Positions 16,570-25,510 of a stretch of 64,000 nucleotides of DNA are shown here, piece after piece. How positions within the stretch are numbered: the stretch's first letter is position 1; every line of letters starts with the position of its first letter. Origin of the DNA: Leadbetterella sp035299025 (GTDB lineage: Bacteria > Bacteroidota > Bacteroidia > Cytophagales > Spirosomataceae); assembly GCA_035299025.1 (NCBI GenBank), contig DATGXK010000006.1, positions 105,468 to 169,467 on the forward strand, read 5' to 3'. The notes under the pieces are model-generated. The model was not told where the DNA came from, did no database searches, and saw only the letters and a program-made list of their open reading frames with translations. The translations under genes were made by a program, and so were the position numbers.

Positions 16570-19500
16570 TTATGGGGCCTTCATAGCTGCCAAGGAGCCA
16601 ATAACCTCCATTAATGAATACCGATATTGGGCAAATCTTTCGAGTTCGTCTTCATTGATAATAGAGGCTTTGGCATTTTTTTCAATTTCGTTCCAATATT
16701 CAACCTCTTTTTTGAGGTTAAACATCGATAATGAAGACTTCATGTGGTGCGAAAGTTTTTCTACATTAGGGGCATCTTTGTTTTTTAGGGCTTCCTCTAG
16801 GCGACCTATATCTTCGGGCATGGATTGAACGAAGAGCTGAATAATTTCACATTTAAAATCCTCGTCGCCACCCGAAAGCTCCTCAATATAGCTGAAGTCA
16901 ATCTCTCTTGTCTGCTTGTTTGGCTTTTGCAGGTCTATAACGCCGTTAACCGCCTCTGTGAGATTATTTAACTGGATACCCTGAGTTTCGTTTGTGGCCG
17001 ATTTGGTTACCTCATTAGCGATTTTTGGAGTAACGGCTGCCAGAATTTTTTCGAGCAGCTCGGTTTGCTTAAATGGCTTTGAGACGTAGTCATTCATACC
17101 TATATCCCGGCATTTTTGTCGCTCACCCACTAGCGAGTGGGCCGTCATAGCGATTATGGGTACATCGCTTTTGAGTATTTCTCTAATATAAATGGTCGCC
17201 TGGTAACCATCCATTACAGACATTTGTAGGTCCATCAGGATGAGGTCGTAGTTTTTGCTCATTACTTTCTCAATTCCTTCTTTGCCATTAGGGGCAATGT
17301 CTAGTTCAAAGCCGAATTTTTCGATTACTTTTTTAGCCAAATGTTGGTTGAGTTCATTGTCTTCACAGAGTAATATTGAAAGATGGCCCAGGGACTCTTC
17401 GGTTTTATTGTCTGGTTCCACTGTTACTTCGTTTTTCGGAATTTCTACCTTTGAGAATTCTATAATAAAATAAAAGTCAGATCCTTGTCCCACTTTGCTA
17501 ACTACATTGATCTCACCATTTTGCAGTTCTACCAGCTGTTTTACTATATTGAGGCCTAGTCCGGTACCTCCAAATCGGCGTGTAGTGCTGGCTTCGGCTT
17601 GTGTAAATCTCTCGAAAATGGTTGTGATTTTGTCTTCAGGAATTCCAATTCCTGTATCCTTGATAGAGAAGCGGAGTTTTACGGTATGGTTAGTTTCTGC
17701 CAGTTTTTTTACAGAGATAGTTACCTCTCCGTGTTCTGTAAACTTTATAGAATTTCCTGCCAAATTCATCAGGATTTGATTGAGGCGACCTTTGTCTCCC
17801 ATTACAAAATCGGGCATATTGGCGTCAAGAAGCAGGTTAAATTCAATATTTTTCTCGATGGCTCTCACTTTTAATAGATCGTATACGTGCTTGAGCGTGC
17901 TTTTGAGTTCCATTGGATTTGACTCTATAACCAATTGTCCCGATTCTATTTTAGAAATGTCAAGAATGTCGTTGATAATCAGAAGAAGATTAGCTCCTGC
18001 GGTGTTTATGTTGTCCACATAATCTTTTAAGACTGGGTCTAGGGAATTTTGAGAAAGCAATTCCGTAAAACCTATGATTGCATTTAGAGGTGTTCGTATC
18101 TCATGGCTCATGTTTGCCAGGAAGCTGTCTTTGGCGTGTGCGGCCTGTTCGGCGAGGTCTTTGGCCTCTATGAGACTTTGTTCTATCTGCTTTTTTACGG
18201 TATAATCTTCAGCTGCACTGAAGTATCCTATTAGCGTGCCTTCGGAATTTTTAATACAAGTTATACTTACCCAAACAGGTATTTTTCTGCCAGACTTCGT
18301 TATGTAAATCCACTCGTTGGCATCCATGCTGTGTTGTATATGTGTTTTGGCTATGAGTGTTTCAAATCCTGGCATTATTGGTCTACCAAGTTCTTGGGAA
18401 AGCTCCATGGACCGGGTTACAATTTCTCCGAAATCATGAAAATCTACTTGACTCTTTTTGCCAATTATTTCATCTTCAGTAAAGCCAAGCAATCCTAAAC
18501 CGGCCTGATTTATTCTCTGAATCACGCCACTTGGATTGGTAAACATAACTGCGTGCCCAACACCATTGAAAATCGAATTTTGGGTTTCTATCAAATTTGA
18601 AATGTTGGCGTCTTTTTTCTTTTTCTCTGTTACATCAGATTCTATGGCTATGAAATTGAGCAATTCACCTTCATCATTAAAAACTGGGCTGATGCTTAAT
18701 TCTATCCAATATTTTCTTCCAGTTTTACTTATGTTTTGTATTTCGCCTACAAAGGTCTCCTGATTATTCATAGCTTTCCTGATGGCCCTAATGGTTTCTT
18801 TTTCGGTATTTTTAAATTGAAGTATACTTCCTGGGTTTTTTCCAATTACTTCCTGTTGGGTATATCCGGTGAGATCCTCAAATGCTTTATTTACCCATTC
18901 AATTTTTCTTTCTTTATCGGTTATTACCACTATATTGCTGGTGCCTTTGGCTACCAATGATAATTTTCGGTTTTCGTCGTGAATTCTATTACTATCGGTG
19001 ATGTCTCTAGCAGTAGCATATAATACTCCCGTTTCTTGGTCAGGGGTGGCGTTCCAGCTCAGAAGCCTGTAGGAGCCATTGCTACACCTAAATCGTATTT
19101 TAAAGTTTATTGCACTGGCTCCAAGACCTAGATTTTCAATCTGTTGCTTGGTTTTATCTACGTCATCAGGGTGAATGAACTCAAAGAATGGTCTTGACAA
19201 TAGTTCTTCTTTGGTATACCCCAATTCTATAGAAAAAACGGGGCTTATTTTTTCGAAATATCCTTTGGTATTTGCCACACAGAAGTAATCTGGAGACAAA
19301 TTGAAGAACTGATCAATCCGGTTTTCTTCTTGTTTTTGTTTGGTGATATCTCGCTTTATAGATACAAATTTCTTCGGTTGATTTGATTCGTCTAAAAATG
19401 GTACGATAGTGGTGTCTGTCCAATAAAATGTGCCATCTTTGGCAACATTCTTAATTTCATTTTTCCAAATATCTCCAGAGATGATGGTCTTCCATAGGTC

Positions 19501-20241
19501 GTCAAAGAAGCTTTGAGGATGATAGTTTGAATCAAATATGGTACTCTGCTGGCCCAACAGTTCCGCACGCGTATATTTCGACATTTGACAGGTTTCATCA
19601 TTCACAAAAATTATTTGTCCCTCTTTGTCGGAGATTATTACGCCTGAGGTCTCGTCTAATGCGAGCTTATAACTCTCAAGTTCAAGCGTTATTTTCTCTA
19701 GGGCATCTTTTGATAGGTCTTCTACTTTTTCGAGAAGCGTTTGGTTTTTGTTTCTTAATTCGAGGATAGACATCACGTGCTTAGCCAAGGTGGCCAAAGC
19801 CAGTTTTTGGTCTTCACTCAGTTTTTTAGGAATCTTGTCTACTACACAAAGGGCTCCTATATTGTATCCTTCTGGCGTGGTGAGCGGATGCCCCGCGTAA
19901 AATCTGATTTTCGGAGCATTGGCTACAAATGGATTTTCCTTAAAAATGTTGCTTTCCGTGGTATCTGAGATTTCATAAATTTCATGGCCGGTGATAGTGT
20001 GTTGACAAAAGGACACTTGACGCGGGATATCTCTTGGTTCAAACCCAAATGAAGATTTAATCCATTGCCTATTTTCATCCACCAAGGAGATCAAAGCTAT
20101 GGGGGTTTCACAAATATAAGCAACCAATTTTGTGATATTGTCAAACTCTTGCTCGGGGCAAGTGTCTAATATGTTGTATTTCAACAACGCCTTTATCCTT
20201 TCTTGCTCTGTTTTCGATATATGATAATTGTTCTTCGTCAT
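16570..20241 (-). CDS. Hybrid sensor histidine kinase (GAF-PASx4-HisKA-HATPase-REC-Hpt)
   Basis: A 1223-aa multidomain kinase. The N-terminal GAF domain (about 20-165) carries the FCQHTI motif. Four PAS domains follow at about 190-310, 315-430, 440-555 and 560-690. HisKA has the H-box SHEIRTPLNAI at about 720, and the HATPase has N, G1 (DTGIGI) and G2 (GGTGLGL) boxes. The receiver (about 965-1085) has LMDLQM, and the C-terminal Hpt (about 1120-1215) has LSHHMKSS. No transmembrane segment is evident, so it senses cytosolic signals such as redox, ligands or cyclic nucleotides. The phosphorelay would run HisKA to REC to Hpt to the single-domain regulator downstream. The start is the ATG at 20241. 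Confidence 0.92.
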   Translation of the reverse strand: MTKNNYHISKTEQERIKALLKYNILDTCPEQEFDNITKLVAYICETPIALISLVDENRQWIKSSFGFEPRDIPRQVSFCQHTITGHEIYEISDTTESNIFKENPFVANAPKIRFYAGHPLTTPEGYNIGALCVVDKIPKKLSEDQKLALATLAKHVMSILELRNKNQTLLEKVEDLSKDALEKITLELESYKLALDETSGVIISDKEGQIIFVNDETCQMSKYTRAELLGQQSTIFDSNYHPQSFFDDLWKTIISGDIWKNEIKNVAKDGTFYWTDTTIVPFLDESNQPKKFVSIKRDITKQKQEENRIDQFFNLSPDYFCVANTKGYFEKISPVFSIELGYTKEELLSRPFFEFIHPDDVDKTKQQIENLGLGASAINFKIRFRCSNGSYRLLSWNATPDQETGVLYATARDITDSNRIHDENRKLSLVAKGTSNIVVITDKERKIEWVNKAFEDLTGYTQQEVIGKNPGSILQFKNTEKETIRAIRKAMNNQETFVGEIQNISKTGRKYWIELSISPVFNDEGELLNFIAIESDVTEKKKKDANISNLIETQNSIFNGVGHAVMFTNPSGVIQRINQAGLGLLGFTEDEIIGKKSQVDFHDFGEIVTRSMELSQELGRPIMPGFETLIAKTHIQHSMDANEWIYITKSGRKIPVWVSITCIKNSEGTLIGYFSAAEDYTVKKQIEQSLIEAKDLAEQAAHAKDSFLANMSHEIRTPLNAIIGFTELLSQNSLDPVLKDYVDNINTAGANLLLIINDILDISKIESGQLVIESNPMELKSTLKHVYDLLKVRAIEKNIEFNLLLDANMPDFVMGDKGRLNQILMNLAGNSIKFTEHGEVTISVKKLAETNHTVKLRFSIKDTGIGIPEDKITTIFERFTQAEASTTRRFGGTGLGLNIVKQLVELQNGEINVVSKVGQGSDFYFIIEFSKVEIPKNEVTVEPDNKTEESLGHLSILLCEDNELNQHLAKKVIEKFGFELDIAPNGKEGIEKVMSKNYDLILMDLQMSVMDGYQATIYIREILKSDVPIIAMTAHSLVGERQKCRDIGMNDYVSKPFKQTELLEKILAAVTPKIANEVTKSATNETQGIQLNNLTEAVNGVIDLQKPNKQTREIDFSYIEELSGGDEDFKCEIIQLFVQSMPEDIGRLEEALKNKDAPNVEKLSHHMKSSLSMFNLKKEVEYWNEIEKNAKASIINEDELERFAQYRYSLMEVIGSLAAMKAP

Positions 20242-20520
20242 GGTTTTAAATCCTTGAATTTGAAAAATCCAGAATCATTGTTTTTTCAAACTGTGATACC
20301 TTTTTGCTTTTTGAGATACTTGTTTCATCTAGTTTTTTCACTATGAATCATGGTCGGTTATATCGCAAATTGGAGATTGTCGACTTTTGATTTTAATGAA
20401 TTGACATCCTTGAAGTCGCCCTGAGCAATTGGCTCAGTTCTTTTTGAAAATAAGTTTAGGAATCGCATAGTTATATAATTTTAAAAATCAATTAGGAAAA
20501 TATCTGTTCTCAATAAGTAT

Positions 20521-21771
20521 CTAAAAACCGACGAGTGAATTGACCCTGAAAGAGAATATCCAAAAGTATTTACCCGGATCAAATACACTTTCTTGTCGAA
20601 TTACTGACACGCCAGCACCAATTACGTTTTTATTGTTTATAAGTTTGAAATTATTGCTGATATCTATTTTTTGAGATTTTAGGCTAACAATAGGCTCGTA
20701 GGAGTTATCAAATCCAAACCTGTTTATCTCTGGAGAAAAACCAAAGCCCGCTCCAATGGACAAAAATTGATCGGCATTGGCTCTATATTTTCTATAAGTT
20801 ATTGTGGAAGATTTGCTCCATCCTTCGGCACTATTTATAAAATACGGAACCAAAAACACAAATGAGCTACCTAAATATTTGCCAACCGAGCCCGTGTAGA
20901 TATGGGTATATTCGTTCCCAAATTTCAGCGATCTAATGCCGGCAGATACTTCAAAACTATTGGGAAGTGATCTGTAAAGTTGAGCCCCAAATCGCCACGA
21001 CGGAAATATGGATGAATTGGAATAGCCCACATTCAGATAGCCATACATACCTTTTGAAATACTCGGATAGGCGTCTATTTCAACCTGCGATCCATAAGTT
21101 TTAAACTTATTGTTTAGATTATACCGAGCAATGATACTTCCACGGCTGGTGACTTTGCCATACTGAAACATATAATAATGCATAGGGTCATAGATTTCGC
21201 TGTATATATCACTCGAGTATGACACAGAGATATGGTTGGAAGCCAGATTCTCCTTTATGTTATCTTTGAAAGCCTTGGCCTCTTTATTGTCTGGATGCAA
21301 AGCCAGAAATGACTTTATACTCTCCATGGCTTTGTATAATTCATTGTTGTTTTTTTCGGCTGTAGCTTTCAGAATTGCTATTTCTGAGTTGTCAGGAAAT
21401 ATTTCCATAGCTTTTTTGGCCAATTCAATAGCTGAAAGTGGTTCGTCAGCATAAATTTCATTTTTTATGTACGGAATCCAGTAATCGAGGCGGGTGTCGT
21501 CTTTAGCAATCAAAGATTGATACTCTGCTTTTGCAGATTTATATTTTTCATCCCAGCTGTAAACTGATGCCAAAAAAAGCCTTACGTCGTCATAATTGGG
21601 ATATTTGGCCAACACTGTTTTTAGCAACAAAATGGATTCTTTTCGTTTTCCATCAAATGCAAATTTTCTGGCCTCTGCAAATGCTGAATCTGGATCCACA
21701 CTGTTGGTTTGAGCCATTCCCGAGTATGAGAAGCTTAGGTATAAGATCAATATTTTGGAAATCCTCAGCAT
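20521..21771 (-). CDS. YaiO-like outer-membrane beta-barrel protein with TPR domain
   Basis: A 416-aa protein. The signal peptide (1-20) is followed by a periplasmic TPR module (about 27-165) and a C-terminal YaiO-type beta-barrel (about 175-416) with alternating aromatic strands ending in FSFRVNSLVGF. The TPR+barrel layout parallels export porins such as PgaA/AlgE/BcsC, which pass polysaccharide across the outer membrane. It sits 30 bp downstream of the sulfatase-like gene and in the same operon. Its TPR part is visibly homologous to the C-terminal TPR of that sulfatase (see findings). An export or docking role is inferred from context. Confidence 0.82.
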   Translation of the reverse strand: MLRISKILILYLSFSYSGMAQTNSVDPDSAFAEARKFAFDGKRKESILLLKTVLAKYPNYDDVRLFLASVYSWDEKYKSAKAEYQSLIAKDDTRLDYWIPYIKNEIYADEPLSAIELAKKAMEIFPDNSEIAILKATAEKNNNELYKAMESIKSFLALHPDNKEAKAFKDNIKENLASNHISVSYSSDIYSEIYDPMHYYMFQYGKVTSRGSIIARYNLNNKFKTYGSQVEIDAYPSISKGMYGYLNVGYSNSSIFPSWRFGAQLYRSLPNSFEVSAGIRSLKFGNEYTHIYTGSVGKYLGSSFVFLVPYFINSAEGWSKSSTITYRKYRANADQFLSIGAGFGFSPEINRFGFDNSYEPIVSLKSQKIDISNNFKLINNKNVIGAGVSVIRQESVFDPGKYFWIFSFRVNSLVGF

Positions 21772-21801
21772 ATTTTTTCTATTATCATTTCATTTGATGG
21801 T

Positions 21802-24123
21802 TTAGATAGATTTGTCAAATCTCTTCATTGCTGTACTTATCGTCTTTTGGAACTCAGTGTCATCATTGATGTTTTCCTTGGCTTTTTTTGCAAGTTCTTT
21901 GGCTTTTTCGGGTTTGTCGTTCCACCAATACAAGTCAAGTATTGCACTGTAGGCGTCTTTATATCTAGGACTTCTATCTATTATGGCTTTTAGTTCGTTT
22001 TCGGCGTTTTCAAAATCTCCGCTCCAAGCATATATTCTCCCTTTCAGCGTACGGCAGTCAAAGTGGTTTGGGCTGTCTTTTATGATATAATTGCATAGCA
22101 AAAGGGCATCATCGTATTGTTTTTTAAATGCAATCTCTCGAGCTACCATGAATGGATCCTCCTCAGATTTCGGTTTCAAATACCTGTCTATAATGCCGAG
22201 CTGCTCTTTCGTGAAAGACTGCACATTGGTCTTTTTCTCAACCAAATTGGGGGGGATAATCTTATTGTTTTGAGTTACATAGTTATTTATTTCTTGAAAC
22301 TTGACCAGTTTGTTTTCAATGTTGTTATATTCGTCATCATTGCTTATCTCTGAAATTTCAAATTTCTCGTTGATTTCATAAAGTGTTTTGTCGGACAGGA
22401 ATTTGCTGCCCGATATAAAATCCTTTACAGCTCCTTTGTGCCTCGACAGTGGTATGTTTTTCTCATTTGCAAATGACAATGCTCCGCTAAGACCAGTACC
22501 TATCCAAGGTACTTTTTCTATGTTCTTTTCGCCGTATTTGTTGTTGATCATGGCCAAAATAGTGGGCATAATATCCATGTGCGAGCTTATTCCCAAAAAT
22601 TTTTCGGGTTTGGTGAGCATAGGACTATGAACAATGAGCGGGACGTGATACCTGCAAATTTCATCTTTTTGTGGTATGGGTATAAGTCTATGGTCTCCAG
22701 TGATGACAAATATGGTATTGTCATAATTTGGATGTGTTTTGTACTTTTCCATAAACTCTTTTATGCTAGCATCGGTATAGAGAAGTGCCGCCACAATGTC
22801 CTTGTATTTGTTTAGTATATTCTTTTTATTACTGGCCAATGTACTTTTGCTGAGCATCATATCGGCTTGTGCCAGAAATTTCTCTTTGTCGTTAAATACA
22901 AAGGGTTCGTGGTTGCTGATGGTTAATATCAGGTCAAATCGAGGCTGTGCAATCGGTTTTATATCATTGAGTGCTTTTTTGAAAATTTCGGCATCGGGAT
23001 AACCCCACGAAAAACCATCCTTTGATGGAGCTTTTTTGTATTCCGAACCGTAGTTGTTTGCATCAACAATACTTTCCATGCCTTCATGGTTTAGGTATTT
23101 TAGTTTTCGGTCAAAATCAGCATCCCCTCCCTCAAAATAGGCGGTTTTATAGTTTGATTTTTTCAGCTGATTTATCAGAGAAATATGTTCTGGAAGGTTT
23201 TCCAAGTCTAGAAATCCATTTTTACCGAAAGGCAGCGAGCCAAGTATGGAGGGGAGAGCACCGAAAGACCTTCCGGCATTGCTGACAAAATTGGTCCAAT
23301 AGAGACTTTTGTTGGCTAGCGAGTCAAGAAATGGCGTAAAGCCCGGATATTCGGCATTCTCGCCAGTGAAATCTCTTCCAAGGCCTTCTACCACTATCAT
23401 GACTATATTTGGTTTTTCGGCTTTTAGATTCAAGTATTTACCGAACAAATCTTCTGTTTGGTCATTGTCTCTTAATAATGGAAATGGATTGCTTTCATCC
23501 CAGTTGTTTGTTTTGGAGCTTTTGTTGTTCTGTAAATATTCAAAACTATCTTTTACAAAAAAAGAAAGGTTAGACTGGGTTGGCTTCTGAGCTAAGGAGT
23601 TAATAGTAAAAAAGGCAACGCTTAGGAGCAAAAAGGCCGCAAGTCCAATAGTTTGTTTGTTGTTGATTTTCAATAGCTTAAACATCCCTATGAGAAGGCC
23701 AACCAAAACCACAATAGGCCAAAATGAGGTCAAGCTTATATCGGATGAAGTATTTATAATCATTTTGATATCACTCAGGGAATAACCGTAGAGGTCGCTT
23801 CCAAGTGATAAATGAGTGGTGGCGTAGTATTTGTTCAGTAACGAGCCCGATAGTAATAGCAAAAAGGCAACGATATACACAAAAAACCGACCTGAGGTTG
23901 AATGTAGCTTTGATATTAACAAAAATATTGGAGCTATTAACAGCATGCTCAATGAACTTAAACCAAAGTCCACCACGATGAGTTTGATAGAAGTTAATAG
24001 AACAGTTGTTTTCTCTCCATAGAGCAAAAGCGTTAGTAAGTCTGCCAGGGCTAAGATAAAGCCAATAACAAAGGCTGATTTTACTAAAAAACTCAAATTC
24101 TCTTTTGTTAAAATCTTATACAT
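21802..24123 (-). CDS. LtaS/sulfatase-family membrane enzyme with C-terminal TPR
   Basis: A 773-aa protein with five N-terminal transmembrane helices (about 10-195) and an extracytoplasmic alkaline-phosphatase-superfamily domain (about 235-530). Visible metal/active-site elements are VVEGLG (Glu), the nucleophile region NAGRSFGALPS (probably Ser in place of the LtaS Thr) and VITGDHR. The C-terminal 120 residues are a TPR module. Family members transfer phosphoglycerol or phosphoethanolamine to glycans, or remove sulfate. Here the polysaccharide context suggests decoration of the exported polymer. It is the first gene of the minus-strand run; the region upstream is a long spacer. Confidence 0.85.
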   Translation of the reverse strand: MYKILTKENLSFLVKSAFVIGFILALADLLTLLLYGEKTTVLLTSIKLIVVDFGLSSLSMLLIAPIFLLISKLHSTSGRFFVYIVAFLLLLSGSLLNKYYATTHLSLGSDLYGYSLSDIKMIINTSSDISLTSFWPIVVLVGLLIGMFKLLKINNKQTIGLAAFLLLSVAFFTINSLAQKPTQSNLSFFVKDSFEYLQNNKSSKTNNWDESNPFPLLRDNDQTEDLFGKYLNLKAEKPNIVMIVVEGLGRDFTGENAEYPGFTPFLDSLANKSLYWTNFVSNAGRSFGALPSILGSLPFGKNGFLDLENLPEHISLINQLKKSNYKTAYFEGGDADFDRKLKYLNHEGMESIVDANNYGSEYKKAPSKDGFSWGYPDAEIFKKALNDIKPIAQPRFDLILTISNHEPFVFNDKEKFLAQADMMLSKSTLASNKKNILNKYKDIVAALLYTDASIKEFMEKYKTHPNYDNTIFVITGDHRLIPIPQKDEICRYHVPLIVHSPMLTKPEKFLGISSHMDIMPTILAMINNKYGEKNIEKVPWIGTGLSGALSFANEKNIPLSRHKGAVKDFISGSKFLSDKTLYEINEKFEISEISNDDEYNNIENKLVKFQEINNYVTQNNKIIPPNLVEKKTNVQSFTKEQLGIIDRYLKPKSEEDPFMVAREIAFKKQYDDALLLCNYIIKDSPNHFDCRTLKGRIYAWSGDFENAENELKAIIDRSPRYKDAYSAILDLYWWNDKPEKAKELAKKAKENINDDTEFQKTISTAMKRFDKSI

Positions 24124-24797
24124 GTGTTTAATAGGTTTTATTTGATCATAAACTTTTTCGACAATTTGAGTGATTTTTTTTCATTCTTTCAAAAGGAAAA
24201 TACACTCATGGTTTGCCCAACATTTTTTCGAAATTCGAGATTTGTACATTGCACATTTGTCTCCAATCTCTGATGTCATCTTATGTTATGATTTTAATAC
24301 TTTCGACTCAATATTTGTACCAACAGCAATTGCAAAATAGGTGGCTATAGTGGGTGCGTACCGCTTAATAATTTTTTAACAATTCCAACTATTTTCTTAA
24401 TTTTAAATAATTAAAATACTAATAATGAGTAATTTATGAATTATTTTTGACTGATTTTTTTCTTACTTTTATGCTTCTTTTTTTTTGAATGTATCCTCTA
24501 GATAAGTTTTTAATATATTTAATTTTGAAGTAGAGAAAGAGGTCGTCAAATGATTTTTTGGGCTTATTAAAGCATTTGTTTTTGTGCTATACTTTCAATT
24601 GTTTTTTTGTTGGGGTAAGTCTCTTAAATCATTTTATTTTGTGAAGTTTTTTTCGAAAAAGGAGTTCGAGGGTTGAAATTTTGAATAACATTTTGCTCTA
24701 TTCAACTTAAGAAAGAAGAGATTGAAGAATTTATCTTCTAAAATTCACAAATAGCGTTTCTAATAGGAGTTTAATAACCTTAAACAACACTAAATTT

Positions 24798-24908
24798 ATG
24801 GATGAATTGGTCAGTCCAAGTTCAGATATTGATATGGATTTTAAACACGAAGACATGATAAACTTTATGAGCAGAACAAGTGGGCCGCAGAATGAAAAAG
24901 CGACTTAG
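24798..24908 (+). CDS. Possible small acidic peptide, 36 aa
   Basis: The frame ATG at 24798 to TAG at 24908 encodes a hydrophilic, Asp/Met-rich peptide (MDELVSPSSDIDMDF...). It has no signal peptide or recognised motif. Support is only the start codon preceded by an A-rich stretch and lack of an overlapping gene. It could be a decayed N-terminus. Confidence 0.25.
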   Translation: MDELVSPSSDIDMDFKHEDMINFMSRTSGPQNEKAT

Positions 24909-24910
24909 GA

Positions 24911-25135
24911 ATGATTAGAAAACATAGTTCCTGCGTCTTTTTAAGAATGTATATCGTGATTAGAACGTCCGATCAGTACAAATTGAAATCAATTGAGGTT
25001 GATAGCCTTATTTCGCTTATAAGATGGAAAAGAGTATTGAATTTCGACATTTGCAGAACGTGGCAGTCATTTGACAAATACGTGAACTTAAGTGCGGAAC
25101 AGCAATATCAATTGCAAAGGAGTATTTTTAGGTAA
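24911..25135 (+). CDS. Possible small ORF, 74 aa, doubtful
   Basis: A basic 74-residue frame starting 2 bp after the preceding small ORF. The composition is mixed and I recognise no domain. It may be a remnant or non-coding. Listed because nothing else occupies the stretch. Confidence 0.2.
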   Translation: MIRKHSSCVFLRMYIVIRTSDQYKLKSIEVDSLISLIRWKRVLNFDICRTWQSFDKYVNLSAEQQYQLQRSIFR

Positions 25136-25250
25136 TAATTATTTTGGGTAGGTAGAGCCTGGCAACAATAAATTCAAATGAAGATTTAGAGGTAACAGGT
25201 GTCGATTTTCAAAAACGTAATTCTCACAAGTCTAATGATAATAATAACTG

Positions 25251-25286
25251 AAACAAAAAAAGCCGATTCATTTCTGAATCGGCTTT
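25251..25286 (-). terminator. Rho-independent terminator of the tRNA remnant
   Basis: An 11-bp perfect stem AAAGCCGATTC / GAATCGGCTTT with a 6-base loop (25259-25286). On the minus strand it is followed by TTTTTTGTTT. It lies directly after the 3' end of the tRNA fragment, as a native tRNA terminator would. Confidence 0.85.
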
Positions 25287-25287
25287 G

Positions 25288-25332
25288 AGCCTCTTATCGG
25301 GATCGAACCAATGACCTACTGATTACAAATCA
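25288..25332 (-). pseudogene. 3' part of a tRNA-Thr(TGT) gene (displaced att fragment)
   Basis: Read on the minus strand, this segment has the anticodon loop TTTGTAA (anticodon TGT), the 3' anticodon strand TCAGT, variable AGGTC, a T-arm ATTGG-TTCGATC-CCGAT with perfect stem, the acceptor strand AAGAGGC and discriminator T. The 5' half (D-arm and 5' acceptor) is absent: the sequence to the right is AT-rich and unrelated. This is the usual product of integration into a tRNA gene. The intact tRNA is not in the window. Confidence 0.75.
25309..25325. repeat. Left attachment-site repeat (att core)
   Basis: CAATGACCTACTGATTA, 17 bp, is identical to 52532-52548 in direct orientation. It lies inside the tRNA fragment, from the anticodon arm to the T-stem, about 185 bp before the recombinase gene. 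Confidence 0.7.
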
Positions 25333-25460
25333 AAAGGTATTTATTTTTAATATTTATTGATCTTTATGGGTGTTTACAATATAGTATTGAATTTTAGATA
25401 TTTAAGTATAAATTTATTCTTTTATTGAAATTCTATTTTTTTATTTCTGTGATAAATTAG

Positions 25461-25491
25461 TACTTTTGTTTTGCACATTGTTTTGCACATT
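25461..25491 (+). promoter_or_regulatory. -7-like box and tandem arm-type repeats before the integrase
   Basis: TACTTTTG (25461-25468) matches the Bacteroidota -7 box, though no good -33 element is seen. GTTTTGCACATT is repeated twice in tandem (25468-25479, 25480-25491). A related TTTTGTTTTGCATA lies near the other island end at about 52451-52463. These could be integrase arm-binding sites or operators. Confidence 0.4.
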
Positions 25492-25510
25492 AAAGATAAT
25501 TAAAACAAAA

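Larger units (their letters stand above)
24124..25250. other. Long AT-rich spacer left of the island edge
   Basis: About 1.1 kb between the sulfatase start and the tRNA terminator. It is AT-rich with poly-T runs. Only two short plus-strand frames (24798-24908 and 24911-25135) have any plausibility. I see no rRNA, intact tRNA or IS here. Confidence 0.6.
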
